Positions 22,815-32,012 of a stretch of DNA of 48,885 bases are shown piece by piece. Source of the stretch: Paenibacillus taihuensis (GTDB lineage: Bacteria > Bacillota > Bacilli > Paenibacillales > Paenibacillaceae). The stretch is taken from contig NZ_QTTN01000046.1 of the NCBI RefSeq assembly GCF_003386535.1, positions 1-48,885 of the forward strand. Direction: 5' to 3'. Each line of letters starts with the position of its first letter. The first letter of the stretch is position 1. The position numbers were made by a program, and so were the translations under genes. Below the pieces are notes generated by a model, which saw nothing but the letters and a program-made list of their open reading frames with translations, had not been told where the DNA came from and made no database searches.

Positions 22815-23422
22815 CGCAGGATCGACTCGACCTTCTCGCCAAGATGCTGCCGCTCTACCCGAAGCAAGCGAGACCGCTCGATCTGTACGAGTCGAACTTC
22901 TCATCGAAGTGGCTGCTGCGAGTGGACACCAGCTTCGATACATGGTGGGTTGCCGCCCTGTTCAACTGGGAAGAGGAAGCGCGCAGCTTCAGCATTCGCT
23001 TCGATAGCGACGGTCTGAAGCCGGATCGCCGCTACCGTATCTATGATTTCTGGAACCAGCGGCCGCTTGGCATCGCCAGAGGCAGCATCACCATTCCGGG
23101 CGTTGCGTCGCATGATTGCAAAGTCATTGCCATTCGGGAGAACCGGCCGCATCCGTGGCTGTTATCTACAGATTATCATTTGACGCAAGGGGGAGTAGAA
23201 CTCGGTCAATTGAGTTGGGACGAGGAGAGCTTGACGCTGTCAGGCGTGTTCATAGGCCGAAGAGCAGGGAATGCCGTATTGACGTTCACTGTGCCGGAGA
23301 CTTATGCAATACGCGCAATCGATTGCCCCGGAGCAGCGCACCAAGTTACAGAAGAAGGCGTGCGGCTCGAGCTGACGGGGCTTGGCGGGGAAGACAGAAG
23401 CTTCAAACTGATGTTTGCATGA
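22784..23422 (+). CDS. GH36-like protein, C-terminal part (after frameshift)
   Basis: This 212-codon frame overlaps the end of the preceding frame and has no ribosome site at its first ATG. Read backward past 22784, the same frame gives EARINVTSAGLAGGVMFNGDELP, which is the natural continuation of a GH36 barrel into its last helices, followed by the C-terminal beta-sandwich. It is therefore the second half of the gene begun at 21051, not an independent gene. The solute-binding protein gene follows 31 bases later. Confidence 0.7.
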   Translation: MFNGDELPALTQDRLDLLAKMLPLYPKQARPLDLYESNFSSKWLLRVDTSFDTWWVAALFNWEEEARSFSIRFDSDGLKPDRRYRIYDFWNQRPLGIARGSITIPGVASHDCKVIAIRENRPHPWLLSTDYHLTQGGVELGQLSWDEESLTLSGVFIGRRAGNAVLTFTVPETYAIRAIDCPGAAHQVTEEGVRLELTGLGGEDRSFKLMFA

Positions 23423-23453
23423 ACCTATCACTCATATTCAGGGGGAATAACGT

Positions 23454-25220
23454 GTGAGAATCCGTCAAAATGTAGGCATTTTGCTAACTGCAGCTTTAAC
23501 GGTAGGTTTGGTCGGATGCGGCGGCAACGGCAACAACGGCGGCAATACGTCTAACAATGCATCGAATTCAGCAAATTCATCTAGCTCTAACTCCAGCTCC
23601 AATTCATCAAACAGCTCAAACAGCTCCAATACAAGCTCTAATTCGAACTCGTCCAACACCTCTTCGAACACATCCAGCGGGGAAATCGGCACTGTCGATA
23701 ACTTGAAAATCACCGCGTTCAACTGGGGCTGGGATAACGCAGACCCGGCGAAGGACGTCGTCCTGCCGGAGCTGACGAAGCGCCTCGGCATGAAGAACCT
23801 GACGTATGACGTCATCAAGACTGGCGGCTACGACGACGTTGTCCAGAAGCTGCAGCTGTGGGCTTCCACGGGCGGCTCCGACTGGCCGGATATCGTCACG
23901 ACCGGCTCCGACTCCAGGACGAAGCTGATTCTGAACAACCTCGGCGAAACGGGCAAGCTTGAAGATTTGACGCCTTGGCTCGAGAAATATCCGAACGTGA
24001 AGAAGGCCGTCGAGAAGCTGCTTCCGTTCACGTCCGACCCGCATGACGGCAAGATCTACAGCATCGCGCAAAACTTCTCCAACATGCAGGCGTACGCCAT
24101 CGACCAACCGACGATCTGGATTCGCAAGGATTGGCTCGACAAGCTGAACCTGCCGCTGCCGAAGACGGTGGACGATCTGTACAACGATCTGAAGGCGTTC
24201 AAGGAGCAGATCAAGGATGTTAACGGTCAGCCGGTCATTCCATATGCGGCATTCGGAGAAAACTTCCGCAATATGATCAAGCTGTTCTTCCCGCCGGACC
24301 AGAACGACGGCACGGGCGTATGGTACACCGACGCAGACGGCAAGCCGGCTCGCTCCGACGTCAGCCAGCCGGAGAACCTGATCCGCGCGCTTACGTTCTA
24401 TAACAAGCTGTATAACGAAGGCTTGATCGAGAAAGAAGCGTTCACGCTGAAGCAAGGCCAGATCGACGAGAAAGGCAACCAAGGACGTTACGGTGCCGTG
24501 CACGGCGCGTACTGGGAGCAAGCGAATCCGTTCACGGACAGCATCAAGAAGACGGATCCGAAGGCAGAATTCGTAGGCGTTCAGCTGTACGATCCATCGA
24601 TCGCCTCCGGACCAAGCCTGCCGAAGTTCAGACTGGAGGCATGGAGCCTCTGGGCGGTGAAAGCCGGCTTGCCGAAGGAAGAAGTGAATACGTTCTTCAA
24701 GACGCTGGACTACGTTCTCTCCGAGGAAGGCACGATCCTGACGAAGTACGGTCTCGAAGGTCAGCAGTGGGAGCGCAACGCGGGCGGCAAGATTGTCGAT
24801 ACGAAGGCGTTCTTCGATGAAACACAAGGCGACTGGAACAAACGCGCGCACTTCGGTATCGACGTGTACTCCTTCATTCCTAACTATGACGCGCTCATCA
24901 AGAACCAAGCTCCATCCGGCTATGAGCTGCGCCAAGATATGATCGAGACGTGGCAGAACCTCGGCTCCAAGTTCCCGACCGAGTACGTGACAGATCCGCA
25001 GCGTTACGTTGAGCCGGGCGATGCGGAGAACAAAGCGACAGTCGGTCAAAGCGAGCGCTATAAGCAAATGGTGGCGAAGGCCGTTACTGCGAAGAACCCG
25101 GACGACATCAAGAAGCTCGTCCTGGATTGGGGCAAGAACGTCAAAGCGCTAGGCTATGACAAAATCGTTGCAGAGCGCGAGGAATCAGCGAAGTCGATCC
25201 ATCTGGAGAACTTGAAGTAA
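23454..25220 (+). CDS. Extracellular solute-binding lipoprotein of a CUT1 sugar transporter
   Basis: The 588-residue protein has a signal peptide with lipobox L-V-G-C (Cys22), a Ser/Asn-rich linker to about residue 78, and a large solute-binding fold typical of the LplA/oligosaccharide group. It starts at GTG 23454 with AGGGGGA upstream. It should capture oligosaccharides outside the membrane for the two permeases that follow. A hairpin in the gap after it may stabilise its mRNA relative to the permeases. The cluster has no ATPase gene. Confidence 0.85.
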   Translation: MRIRQNVGILLTAALTVGLVGCGGNGNNGGNTSNNASNSANSSSSNSSSNSSNSSNSSNTSSNSNSSNTSSNTSSGEIGTVDNLKITAFNWGWDNADPAKDVVLPELTKRLGMKNLTYDVIKTGGYDDVVQKLQLWASTGGSDWPDIVTTGSDSRTKLILNNLGETGKLEDLTPWLEKYPNVKKAVEKLLPFTSDPHDGKIYSIAQNFSNMQAYAIDQPTIWIRKDWLDKLNLPLPKTVDDLYNDLKAFKEQIKDVNGQPVIPYAAFGENFRNMIKLFFPPDQNDGTGVWYTDADGKPARSDVSQPENLIRALTFYNKLYNEGLIEKEAFTLKQGQIDEKGNQGRYGAVHGAYWEQANPFTDSIKKTDPKAEFVGVQLYDPSIASGPSLPKFRLEAWSLWAVKAGLPKEEVNTFFKTLDYVLSEEGTILTKYGLEGQQWERNAGGKIVDTKAFFDETQGDWNKRAHFGIDVYSFIPNYDALIKNQAPSGYELRQDMIETWQNLGSKFPTEYVTDPQRYVEPGDAENKATVGQSERYKQMVAKAVTAKNPDDIKKLVLDWGKNVKALGYDKIVAEREESAKSIHLENLK

Positions 25221-25261
25221 CAGTAACCGTTATAGTTTCCGCAGCAATAGTGGTTGACGAG

Positions 25262-25291
25262 GGAGAGTGCCGGCGCAATAAGGCGCTCTCC
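25262..25291 (+). other. Intercistronic hairpin between binding protein and permease
   Basis: GGAGAGTGCC (25262-25271) and GGCGCTCTCC (25282-25291) pair with one mismatch around a 10-base loop. No T-run follows, so it is more likely an mRNA-stabilising or attenuating structure than a full terminator. Confidence 0.6.
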
Positions 25292-25329
25292 TCAAATCAT
25301 TCCTTGGCATGAAGGAGGGGCACCTACCG

Positions 25330-26307
25330 ATGACGACGCTCGCAGAAGCCCAGACAAGCAGCGTAACGAATACGAAGCCGACGCTCGCGAGGCGCATCAT
25401 GCGCAAAGTTTGGGAGCAGCGCTGGCTGTACATTTTCACCATCCCGGGCATTATCTTCTTCCTCTTGTTCTCGTACTACCCGATGGTCGGTATCGTTATC
25501 GCCTTCCAGGACTACAATCCGGTCAAAGGCTATTCCGGCAGCGAATTCGTCGGCCTCGAGAATTTCAAGACGATCTTCAACCTGCCTGACTTCACGAATG
25601 CGCTTCGCAATACGGTCATTATCAGCGGACTCAAGCTTCTGATCGGCTTCCCGGCTACCATTCTGTTCGCGCTTCTCATTAACGAGATTCATCAGACGGT
25701 ATTCAAGCGGGTCGTGCAGACGATCAGCTACTTGCCGTACTTCATCTCTTGGGTTATCGCTGCAGGATTGTGGTACAAGATGCTGTCCCCGGATGGCGGA
25801 CTGATCAACGAGATGCTGACGCGCATCGGCATCCTGAACGAGCCGTTCTACTTCATGGGCAGCACGCAGGCTTTCCTGCCGATCGTCATCTTCACCGAAC
25901 TATGGAAAAATATCGGCTTCAACGCCATTATCTATTTGGCCGCGCTGTCGGGCATCGATCCGCATCTGTACGAGGTGTCCAGCATTGACGGGGCTAGCCG
26001 GATTCGCCAAATTTGGCATATTGCGCTGCCGGGCATCCGCGGCACGATGGTGCTGCTGTTCATTCTGAGTGCATCGGGCCTGATGAGCGCGGGCTTCGAC
26101 CAGCTGTGGACGATGGGCAACCTGCAGGTGCAGGAGGTTGGGCAAATTCTCGATACGCTTATTCTCAGCTATCTGCGCAACTCGGGCGGTTTCATGGGTC
26201 TCTCGCTCGGCGCGACGATGGGCGTGTTCCAAGCGACGGTCGGACTGATTCTGTTCCTCGTCTGCAACTTTGTAGCCAAGTTAATCAAGCAAGAGTCACT
26301 CATATAG
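25330..26307 (+). CDS. CUT1 ABC sugar transporter permease, LplB type
   Basis: A 325-residue membrane protein with six hydrophobic segments and the permease EAA-type loop EVSSIDGASRIRQIWHIALPGI that contacts the ATPase. ATG 25330 follows GGAGGGG at 11 bases; the frame also opens at ATG 25309 upstream of that site. It pairs with the next gene to form the membrane channel for an oligosaccharide. Confidence 0.85.
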   Translation: MTTLAEAQTSSVTNTKPTLARRIMRKVWEQRWLYIFTIPGIIFFLLFSYYPMVGIVIAFQDYNPVKGYSGSEFVGLENFKTIFNLPDFTNALRNTVIISGLKLLIGFPATILFALLINEIHQTVFKRVVQTISYLPYFISWVIAAGLWYKMLSPDGGLINEMLTRIGILNEPFYFMGSTQAFLPIVIFTELWKNIGFNAIIYLAALSGIDPHLYEVSSIDGASRIRQIWHIALPGIRGTMVLLFILSASGLMSAGFDQLWTMGNLQVQEVGQILDTLILSYLRNSGGFMGLSLGATMGVFQATVGLILFLVCNFVAKLIKQESLI

Positions 26308-26322
26308 GAGAGGAGCATCGGC

Positions 26323-27201
26323 ATGCAGAGATCTCGGGGAGAACGTTGGTTCAACGTCGTCAATATGCTGTTCATGCTCGTCTTTGCCTTCCTATGCATG
26401 TATCCGTTTATTTATATCCTGGCGATCTCTTTCAACGACGCGATGGATGCGCAGAAGGGCGGCATTTATATTTGGCCCCGCATGTTCAGCATGAAGAACT
26501 ACAGTGTCATCTTCAGCGATCAAAATATTTTCCTCGCCTACGGGGTCACCATCGGACGGGTTGTCGTCGGCGTCATTACGCAGGTGCTGCTCGTGGCGAT
26601 GTTTGCGTACGTGCTTACGAAGAAGAACTTCCCGCTGCGCAGGTTTCTGAACTGGTGGATCGTCATCCCGATGTTCCTGAGCGGCGGCCTCATCCCGTTC
26701 TATATCACGCTGCAGCAGCTGCATCTGCTCAACAGCTTCTGGACGTACATCATTCCGGGTTTGTACGGCGCATTCAACATCATGCTCGTGCGCACGTTCA
26801 TGAGCGAGCTGCCGGAAGCGCTGGAGGAGTCGGCGAAGATGGACGGCGCGTCGGATGCGCGAATCTTCTTCAGCATTATTTTCCCGCTGTCGAAGCCGGT
26901 GCTGGCGACCATTGCGCTGTTCGTCGGCGTCAGCCATTGGAATGACTGGTTTACAGGGTTCACATTCATCTCGAACACGAAGCTGTGGACGGCGCAGAAC
27001 CTGCTGCTCTTCCTCATTCAGTCCAACGAGGCATCCAATCTTGCAGTGCTCAGCAAAATGCATCAAGGCGCGGTGACCGTTACGGCGGAATCGATCAAGA
27101 TGGCGATGCTGATCGTGACGACAGCGCCGATTCTTTGCATATATCCGTTCTTGCAGAAGTATTTTGTCAAAGGCATCATGCTAGGTTCATTGAAAGGATG
27201 A
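26323..27201 (+). CDS. CUT1 ABC sugar transporter permease, YtcP type
   Basis: The 292-residue protein has six membrane segments and the ATPase-contact loop EALEESAKMDGASDARIFF, then ends in the typical KYFVKGIMLGSLKG. AGGAGAGGAG precedes ATG 26323. It forms the second half of the importer channel. With no ATPase gene in the locus it probably uses a shared MsmX-type ATPase encoded elsewhere. Confidence 0.85.
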   Translation: MQRSRGERWFNVVNMLFMLVFAFLCMYPFIYILAISFNDAMDAQKGGIYIWPRMFSMKNYSVIFSDQNIFLAYGVTIGRVVVGVITQVLLVAMFAYVLTKKNFPLRRFLNWWIVIPMFLSGGLIPFYITLQQLHLLNSFWTYIIPGLYGAFNIMLVRTFMSELPEALEESAKMDGASDARIFFSIIFPLSKPVLATIALFVGVSHWNDWFTGFTFISNTKLWTAQNLLLFLIQSNEASNLAVLSKMHQGAVTVTAESIKMAMLIVTTAPILCIYPFLQKYFVKGIMLGSLKG

Positions 27202-27208
27202 TCGTGCG

Positions 27209-28903
27209 ATGGTGGAACACGGCAAGCTTGGGAAGACAGGCAATTTAGGCAAGGCGGTTGATTATCGGGAATTGGCCGCACTTGCGATTAATCATTACGA
27301 GCAGATGCTCGATCCGGACTATCACTATTTGCCGTATTTCTTCGCGAAGATCGGCAGCGACGAGTCGTTCGCATGGCATAGCGAATGGGATTTCGGCGAT
27401 GCTGTTGGACGGTTTCTGGATGCCTCGATCCTGTGCGGCGAGATCATCGGCAAGCGTATTGGCCGTGAGGCAGAGGAGCATATGAAGGAGGCGCTCCGCT
27501 GGATGCAGAGCGATTCCGACGGGCTGTTCTACCGGATGAGCAACGAGTGGGGAGTGCCAGCGGGAGCGAATATGTTCGACCAGCGGAGCGTCTTTCTTGG
27601 GCTGCTCAGCTGGCATAAGTTCGATCAGGATGTAGAGGCGCTGGTGCGAATGGAGCGCATGCTGAAAGGGATGCGGGCGATTGCGGTGGAGCGGGACGAT
27701 TACATCTGCTATCCGTTTGAGACGTATGTGCCGGGGATGAAGGTGCCGGAGCAGATCTATACGGAACATGGTTTTATCGTCGAGCCGACCCATTACGGGG
27801 GCGGTGTGTTCATCCTGCCGTTGGCGATCTACTACGAACGCACAGGCGATCCTCTAGCCGAGGAAATGCTGGAGAAGCTCACGAATTTCGTCGTGTACCA
27901 CTCGAAGGTTTTTGCTGAGGACGGCAGCTTCTGGTCGCAGGGGCGCTACCCGGATGACGGTCATTTCCATTCGAAAATGGGCGCAGTTGCGGGCATCCTC
28001 CGCTATGCGAATTTGAAGCAGGAGCGCACGCTGATCGACTGGTGCCAGAAGGTGTACAACTGGGCTTGCTCGATGGGCAGTACATACGGCTGGTTTCCGG
28101 AAGGTACCGGCTTGAACGGCGAAGAGCCTGTCGATGAGAAGTATCGCTGGCTGCCGGGCGTCATTCAGCACAGCGAGACATGCTGTACGACGGATATGAT
28201 TCATGCCGCGATCTATCTCGCGAAGAACGGCAATGCGGCATGCTGGGACGATGCCGATCGGTTCGCCAATACGCTCGTCGCTTCGCAGGTGCGGGATATT
28301 TCATGGGCGAAGACGGTGACGGACAAGGAAGATACGAAGACGAGAACGTATCGCGATGTGCCTGAGCGGTACCGCGGCGGGTTTACGGGCCGCATGAATC
28401 CGAACGACTTCTCGAACGCTGGCAAAGTCGATACGATGGCTTGCTGCTGCGCGGCGGGCGGGCGCGGCTTGCACCTCGTATGGGATAATGCGACGACATG
28501 GGAAGGGGACCGTCTGTACGTCAACATTTGGCTGAACAAGACGAGCGAGGACGTGCGGATGGAGTATGGTGTACCGGAGGAAGGCGTGCTCTGCGTGACG
28601 CCGCTGCGTGCCGGGGATATTTGGATTAGGCTGCCTGGGTGGTTGACCGCCGATGAAGTGAAATGCCGTGCGCCACGCGGACTTGCGGCATCGGTGAAGG
28701 AGAATTATCTCGTCGTGCAGGGGCTTAGCGCTGGCGAAACCGTGGCGCTTACGTTCGCGCCGAAGCTCGTTTGGCGGAACGAGTCTGTTGCTGGCAAGCC
28801 ATACGAGGGCGCATGGATCGGCAATCGCCTGTTCGATGTGAAGCCGCATGGCGTGATGCCGATGTATAAAGCGCTCGTGATCGAGCCGGAGGAGGAACTG
28901 TAA
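27209..28903 (+). CDS. GH127-like glycoside hydrolase, second copy
   Basis: The 564-residue protein has the same plan as the product at 19444: helical barrel and C-terminal beta domain. Glu323-Thr-Cys325 (in HSETCCTTDM) and Cys412-Cys413-Cys414 (in TMACCCAAGG) match the GH127 zinc/nucleophile site. It lacks a signal peptide. It starts 7 bases after the permease gene with AAAGGATG upstream. The two GH127-like proteins are only distantly alike, so they probably cut different linkages. Confidence 0.7.
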   Translation: MVEHGKLGKTGNLGKAVDYRELAALAINHYEQMLDPDYHYLPYFFAKIGSDESFAWHSEWDFGDAVGRFLDASILCGEIIGKRIGREAEEHMKEALRWMQSDSDGLFYRMSNEWGVPAGANMFDQRSVFLGLLSWHKFDQDVEALVRMERMLKGMRAIAVERDDYICYPFETYVPGMKVPEQIYTEHGFIVEPTHYGGGVFILPLAIYYERTGDPLAEEMLEKLTNFVVYHSKVFAEDGSFWSQGRYPDDGHFHSKMGAVAGILRYANLKQERTLIDWCQKVYNWACSMGSTYGWFPEGTGLNGEEPVDEKYRWLPGVIQHSETCCTTDMIHAAIYLAKNGNAACWDDADRFANTLVASQVRDISWAKTVTDKEDTKTRTYRDVPERYRGGFTGRMNPNDFSNAGKVDTMACCCAAGGRGLHLVWDNATTWEGDRLYVNIWLNKTSEDVRMEYGVPEEGVLCVTPLRAGDIWIRLPGWLTADEVKCRAPRGLAASVKENYLVVQGLSAGETVALTFAPKLVWRNESVAGKPYEGAWIGNRLFDVKPHGVMPMYKALVIEPEEEL

Positions 28904-28906
28904 ACG

Positions 28907-29656
28907 ATGGGCCTGACGTTGGAGGAACAAGTCGCGCAATTTGAGCGCGATGGTTATTTGGTCGTGAAACAAGCGTTGAGCAAGGAGCAGGTCGCGCATC
29001 TGGTCGAGCGCGTCATCGCCATTTCCGAAGGGTTCACGACGCGGGAAATTCCGGACATTATCGACCGGGATGAGGCGTTCGTTCCGCTGCTCGTGCATCC
29101 GCCTGTCTGGGGCGTGATGCGCGCGCTGATGGGACCGAAGCTGCAGATGGAGAGCGTCAATGCGACGCGGATCAAGCCAGGCAAAGGGATGCCGGTCGGC
29201 TGGCATATGGATTCGCATGTGTATCCGGAGCCGCTGCCGCCATATTGGTACTTCCCGGTTTCGATCAACTGCGCGTATTATCTCGATGACATTACGCAGG
29301 AGAAAGGTCCCCTGGTCGTAGTGCCTGGCTCACATCGGAGCGGGAAAAATCCGCCTGAAGGCCTCGATCACATCGAAGGCCAAGTGGAGGTGCTTGTGGA
29401 CGCGGGCGACGCGGTTATTTTCCATGGCGCGCTGTGGCATGCGGCACTGCCGAATGTGCATCCGACCGAGGAGCGGCGAGCGTTGTACTACAACCACCTG
29501 CAGTCGTTCTGCAAGCATCGCGTCGACAATTTCAAGGGCGAGCGGTCCCGCGAGCTTCGCGAGAGCGGTCCGTTCTACATCCAGCAGCTGCTCGGCAAAT
29601 TCGACGGCTGGCATGACATCCCTGCAGATGCAGAAGAGCAACTAGCGAACCTGTAA
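28907..29656 (+). CDS. Phytanoyl-CoA dioxygenase (PhyH) family protein
   Basis: The 249-residue protein has the Fe(II)/2-oxoglutarate oxygenase ligands: His100-x-Asp102 in GWHMDSH and His178 in ALWHAALPN, with an Arg shortly after (EERRALYY) for the oxoglutarate. It starts 3 bases after the GH127-like gene with GGAGGA upstream. PhyH proteins hydroxylate varied small molecules; inside a glycan operon a sugar-acid or modified-sugar substrate is plausible but unproven. Confidence 0.8.
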   Translation: MGLTLEEQVAQFERDGYLVVKQALSKEQVAHLVERVIAISEGFTTREIPDIIDRDEAFVPLLVHPPVWGVMRALMGPKLQMESVNATRIKPGKGMPVGWHMDSHVYPEPLPPYWYFPVSINCAYYLDDITQEKGPLVVVPGSHRSGKNPPEGLDHIEGQVEVLVDAGDAVIFHGALWHAALPNVHPTEERRALYYNHLQSFCKHRVDNFKGERSRELRESGPFYIQQLLGKFDGWHDIPADAEEQLANL

Positions 29657-29685
29657 GAGGTTCGAAGCGAGGAGCTGTCGCATGC

Positions 29686-30888
29686 ATGGCACAATTGCAA
29701 ATTAGAGACGTACGCGTCATTCTGACCGCGCCGGACGGCGTCAATCTGGTCATTGTGAAAATCGAAACGAATGAGCCTGGTCTCTACGGCCTTGGCTGTG
29801 CAACGTTCACGCAGCGCCACTTGGCTGTGGCGACTGCGGTGGAGCAGTACTTGAAGCCGTTCCTGATTGGCAAAGACCCGCGCCGGATCGAGGATATCTG
29901 GCAGACGGCGATGGTAAGCGGCTATTGGCGCAACGGGCCGATATTGAACAACGCCGTCTCCGGCGTCGATATGGCGCTGTGGGACATTAAGGGCAAAATG
30001 TCTAACCAGCCTGGGTATGAGCTGCTCGGCGGCAAAGTGCGCGAGGCGGCGGCGATCTACCGCCATGCGGATGGTCGCGATCCGCAAGAGGTCGAAGATA
30101 ATGTGCGCGCCTTCATGGAGCAAGGCTGCCGCTATGTCCGCTGCCAGCTTGGCGGCTACGGCGGCCAGGGGCATAAGCTGCATCAGCCGGACCATGTGCT
30201 GCCCGGCGCTTATTTCGATCCGGACGCTTACGTCCGCAGCGTACCTCGTATGTTCGACCATCTGCGCGACAAGCTCGGCTTCGAGGTCGAATTGCTGCAC
30301 GATATCCACGAGCGGATCGTGCCGATTGAAGCGGTTCGGCTGGCGAAACAGCTCGAGGAGCACCGGCTGTTCTTCCTCGAGGACGCGCTGCCGCCGGAGC
30401 AGCTGGACTGGTTCCGCCACATCCGCGGGCAATGCGCGACGCCGCTTGCGATGGGCGAGCTGTTCGTCCATTCCGCGGAATGGATGCCGCTGGTGACCGA
30501 GCGGCTGATCGATTTCATCCGCTGCCATATTAGTGCCATCGGCGGACTGACGCCTGCGGAGAAGCTCGGCACCGTCTGCGAAGCGTTCGGCATACGCACC
30601 GCATGGCATGGCCCGCCGGACCTATCGCCGGTCGGTCAGGCTGCGAACATTCACCTTGACCTGACGAGCCCGAACTTCGGCGTGCAGGAGTGGAGCTCGT
30701 ACTCGGAGCGGATGCACGACGTATTCCCGGGCAGCCCGACGATTCGCTACGGCTATGCGTATGTGAACGACAAGCCGGGGTTAGGTGTGGACATCGATGA
30801 GCAGAAGGCAGCGCTGTATCCGTGCCATGATGTGCTGCCGGCGTGGACGCTGTCGCGGATTCCGGACGGCTCGCCGGCACGGCCATAA
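29686..30888 (+). CDS. ManD-like enolase-superfamily sugar-acid dehydratase
   Basis: The 400-residue protein is of the mandelate racemase/ManD (RspA-like) group. Metal ligands Asp206, Glu232 and Glu258, with His208 and His308 (TAWHGP), match the ManD arrangement, where they dehydrate D-mannonate or D-gluconate to 2-keto-3-deoxygluconate. Arg152 is in place, but the loop after it (GGYGGQGHKLHQ) does not clearly offer the ManD catalytic Tyr, so activity or substrate may differ. GAGGAG precedes ATG 29686. It is the last gene of the locus and would treat a sugar acid derived from the glycan. Confidence 0.8.
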   Translation: MAQLQIRDVRVILTAPDGVNLVIVKIETNEPGLYGLGCATFTQRHLAVATAVEQYLKPFLIGKDPRRIEDIWQTAMVSGYWRNGPILNNAVSGVDMALWDIKGKMSNQPGYELLGGKVREAAAIYRHADGRDPQEVEDNVRAFMEQGCRYVRCQLGGYGGQGHKLHQPDHVLPGAYFDPDAYVRSVPRMFDHLRDKLGFEVELLHDIHERIVPIEAVRLAKQLEEHRLFFLEDALPPEQLDWFRHIRGQCATPLAMGELFVHSAEWMPLVTERLIDFIRCHISAIGGLTPAEKLGTVCEAFGIRTAWHGPPDLSPVGQAANIHLDLTSPNFGVQEWSSYSERMHDVFPGSPTIRYGYAYVNDKPGLGVDIDEQKAALYPCHDVLPAWTLSRIPDGSPARP

Positions 30889-30951
30889 AAGAGCGGGTGA
30901 AAGTCGTCGTCCGAAGTCGTTTGTAGTAGACGCGGGCTGCCAGGTCGATCG

Positions 30952-31198
30952 AGAGTCGGGTAATCCAACTCTCGAAGCCGAGCGCGCCGGAATCCGCGCT
31001 GCCGGAGAGATCGAGAGTAGGGAAATCCGACTCTCAGCGGCAAAAAGCCGCCAATTCAGGCCTGAGAGTCGCGTAATCCGACTCTCGATCCACAAACCGA
31101 CGAGCAAACCGTCCAAGTCGTCATGTGAGAGAGGGTTCCCCTCTCTCAGCTCGATTTCCGCCGATTCTCCATGCTGAGAGTGGCTTTTCCCGCTCTCA
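30952..31198. repeat. Array of five GAGAG/CTCTC palindromes with alternating 62/51 spacing
   Basis: Elements at 30952-30974, 31014-31036, 31065-31087 (all GAGAGT-N11-ACTCTC), 31128-31148 and 31175-31200 have centres at 30963, 31025, 31076, 31138 and 31187.5. Distances are 62, 51, 62 and 49.5. The loops are GG..AAT/TT..CC-like. This fills most of the 421-base gap after the ManD-like gene; no terminator of usual form was seen there. Confidence 0.75.
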
Positions 31199-31244
31199 GG
31201 CCACAGAGCGACGTCAACCGTCTCTTTTGCCGATAACTATTCCG

Positions 31245-31269
31245 GTTATTTCCTCCGCAAACAGGGCAT
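31245..31269 (+). promoter_or_regulatory. Weak candidate SigB-type promoter for the YflT-like gene
   Basis: GTTATT (31245-31250), 13 bases, GGGCAT (31264-31269), about 40 bases before the TTG start. The -10 box has one mismatch to the SigB consensus; the -35 box keeps only GTT. YflT-type genes in B. subtilis belong to the SigB regulon. Confidence 0.35.
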
Positions 31270-31309
31270 ACCAAGTGTAAAGTTCTAGCGGTATGTGGAG
31301 GCGAGGAAA

Positions 31310-31837
31310 TTGACTTACAGAATTGGCATTTTCAATACGGAGAACGAAGCGATTGAGGCCGTGCAGGCGCTCGAGAATGCTGGCTTTACGCAGCATGAGC
31401 TGAAGATAATTACGAAGGATCGGGACCACTCGAGACGCATCGAGAGGGAGACGAATGTGCACGCCGATGAGATGACTGATCTCATGCTGACTCGTGCTGC
31501 TGCCGACGACCATGATAATAACGATCTTGGCGTTGCTGCGCCTGTTCCGGTCAGCGGCCTCAATATGGGCGTATTCGGCGGGGTGGCGTTCCCAAGCATC
31601 GGCATATGGACGGCGGCAGCTGCCGCTTATGACAGCGACAGCACGATTGAAAGCGCCTTGGTCGACATCGGCCTTGACGCTGGCGATGCCTCGGCATGCC
31701 GCGATGCGCTTGCTCGCGGAGCGATTCTCATTGCCGCGGATATGGGCGATAATCAGCTCGCCGACGGACCGGATTTGTCGGTTGGCGGCACGGCGGAAGC
31801 GGTATTCCGGGACAACGGCGCTGCGCGGATTTTGTAG
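31310..31837 (+). CDS. YflT-domain general stress protein
   Basis: The 175-residue product begins MTYRIGIFNTENEAIEAVQAL, the YflT (general stress protein 17M) domain, and has a Gly/Ala-rich middle and ends in a short basic tail. The TTG at 31310 is chosen because GGAGG lies 8 bases upstream; GTG 31295 overlaps that site. B. subtilis relatives are SigB-dependent stress proteins of unknown activity. It is monocistronic, with a terminator at 31862-31910. Confidence 0.75.
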   Translation: MTYRIGIFNTENEAIEAVQALENAGFTQHELKIITKDRDHSRRIERETNVHADEMTDLMLTRAAADDHDNNDLGVAAPVPVSGLNMGVFGGVAFPSIGIWTAAAAAYDSDSTIESALVDIGLDAGDASACRDALARGAILIAADMGDNQLADGPDLSVGGTAEAVFRDNGAARIL

Positions 31838-31861
31838 GATTTTGCAGCGATATAAGGAAAT

Positions 31862-31910
31862 GGTCATGTCGAATGGCGGCGAACCGTCTGATTCGATGTG
31901 ACCTTTTTTA
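31862..31910 (+). terminator. Rho-independent terminator after the YflT-like gene
   Basis: GGTCATGTCGAAT and ATTCGATGTGACC pair with one mismatch around a 16-base loop, followed by six T. Confidence 0.75.
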
Positions 31911-31934
31911 TGGACCGAGCTGAAAATTAGGTCA

Positions 31935-31964
31935 TTTACAACTTGCAAATCACTCTGCTATGCT
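31935..31964 (+). promoter_or_regulatory. Candidate sigma-A promoter for the LacI-type gene
   Basis: TTTACA (31935-31940) and TATGCT (31959-31964) are 18 bases apart, about 45 bases before the start. Confidence 0.45.
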
Positions 31965-32012
31965 AGTGAAAACTGTCGCCTCAGACAGATCAAGCCAGAA
32001 GGGTGAGCGATC

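Noticed and set aside
23616..25067. Minus-strand frame of 483 codons
   Set aside because: Antisense to the solute-binding protein; Arg/Leu/Val-rich with no recognisable motif.
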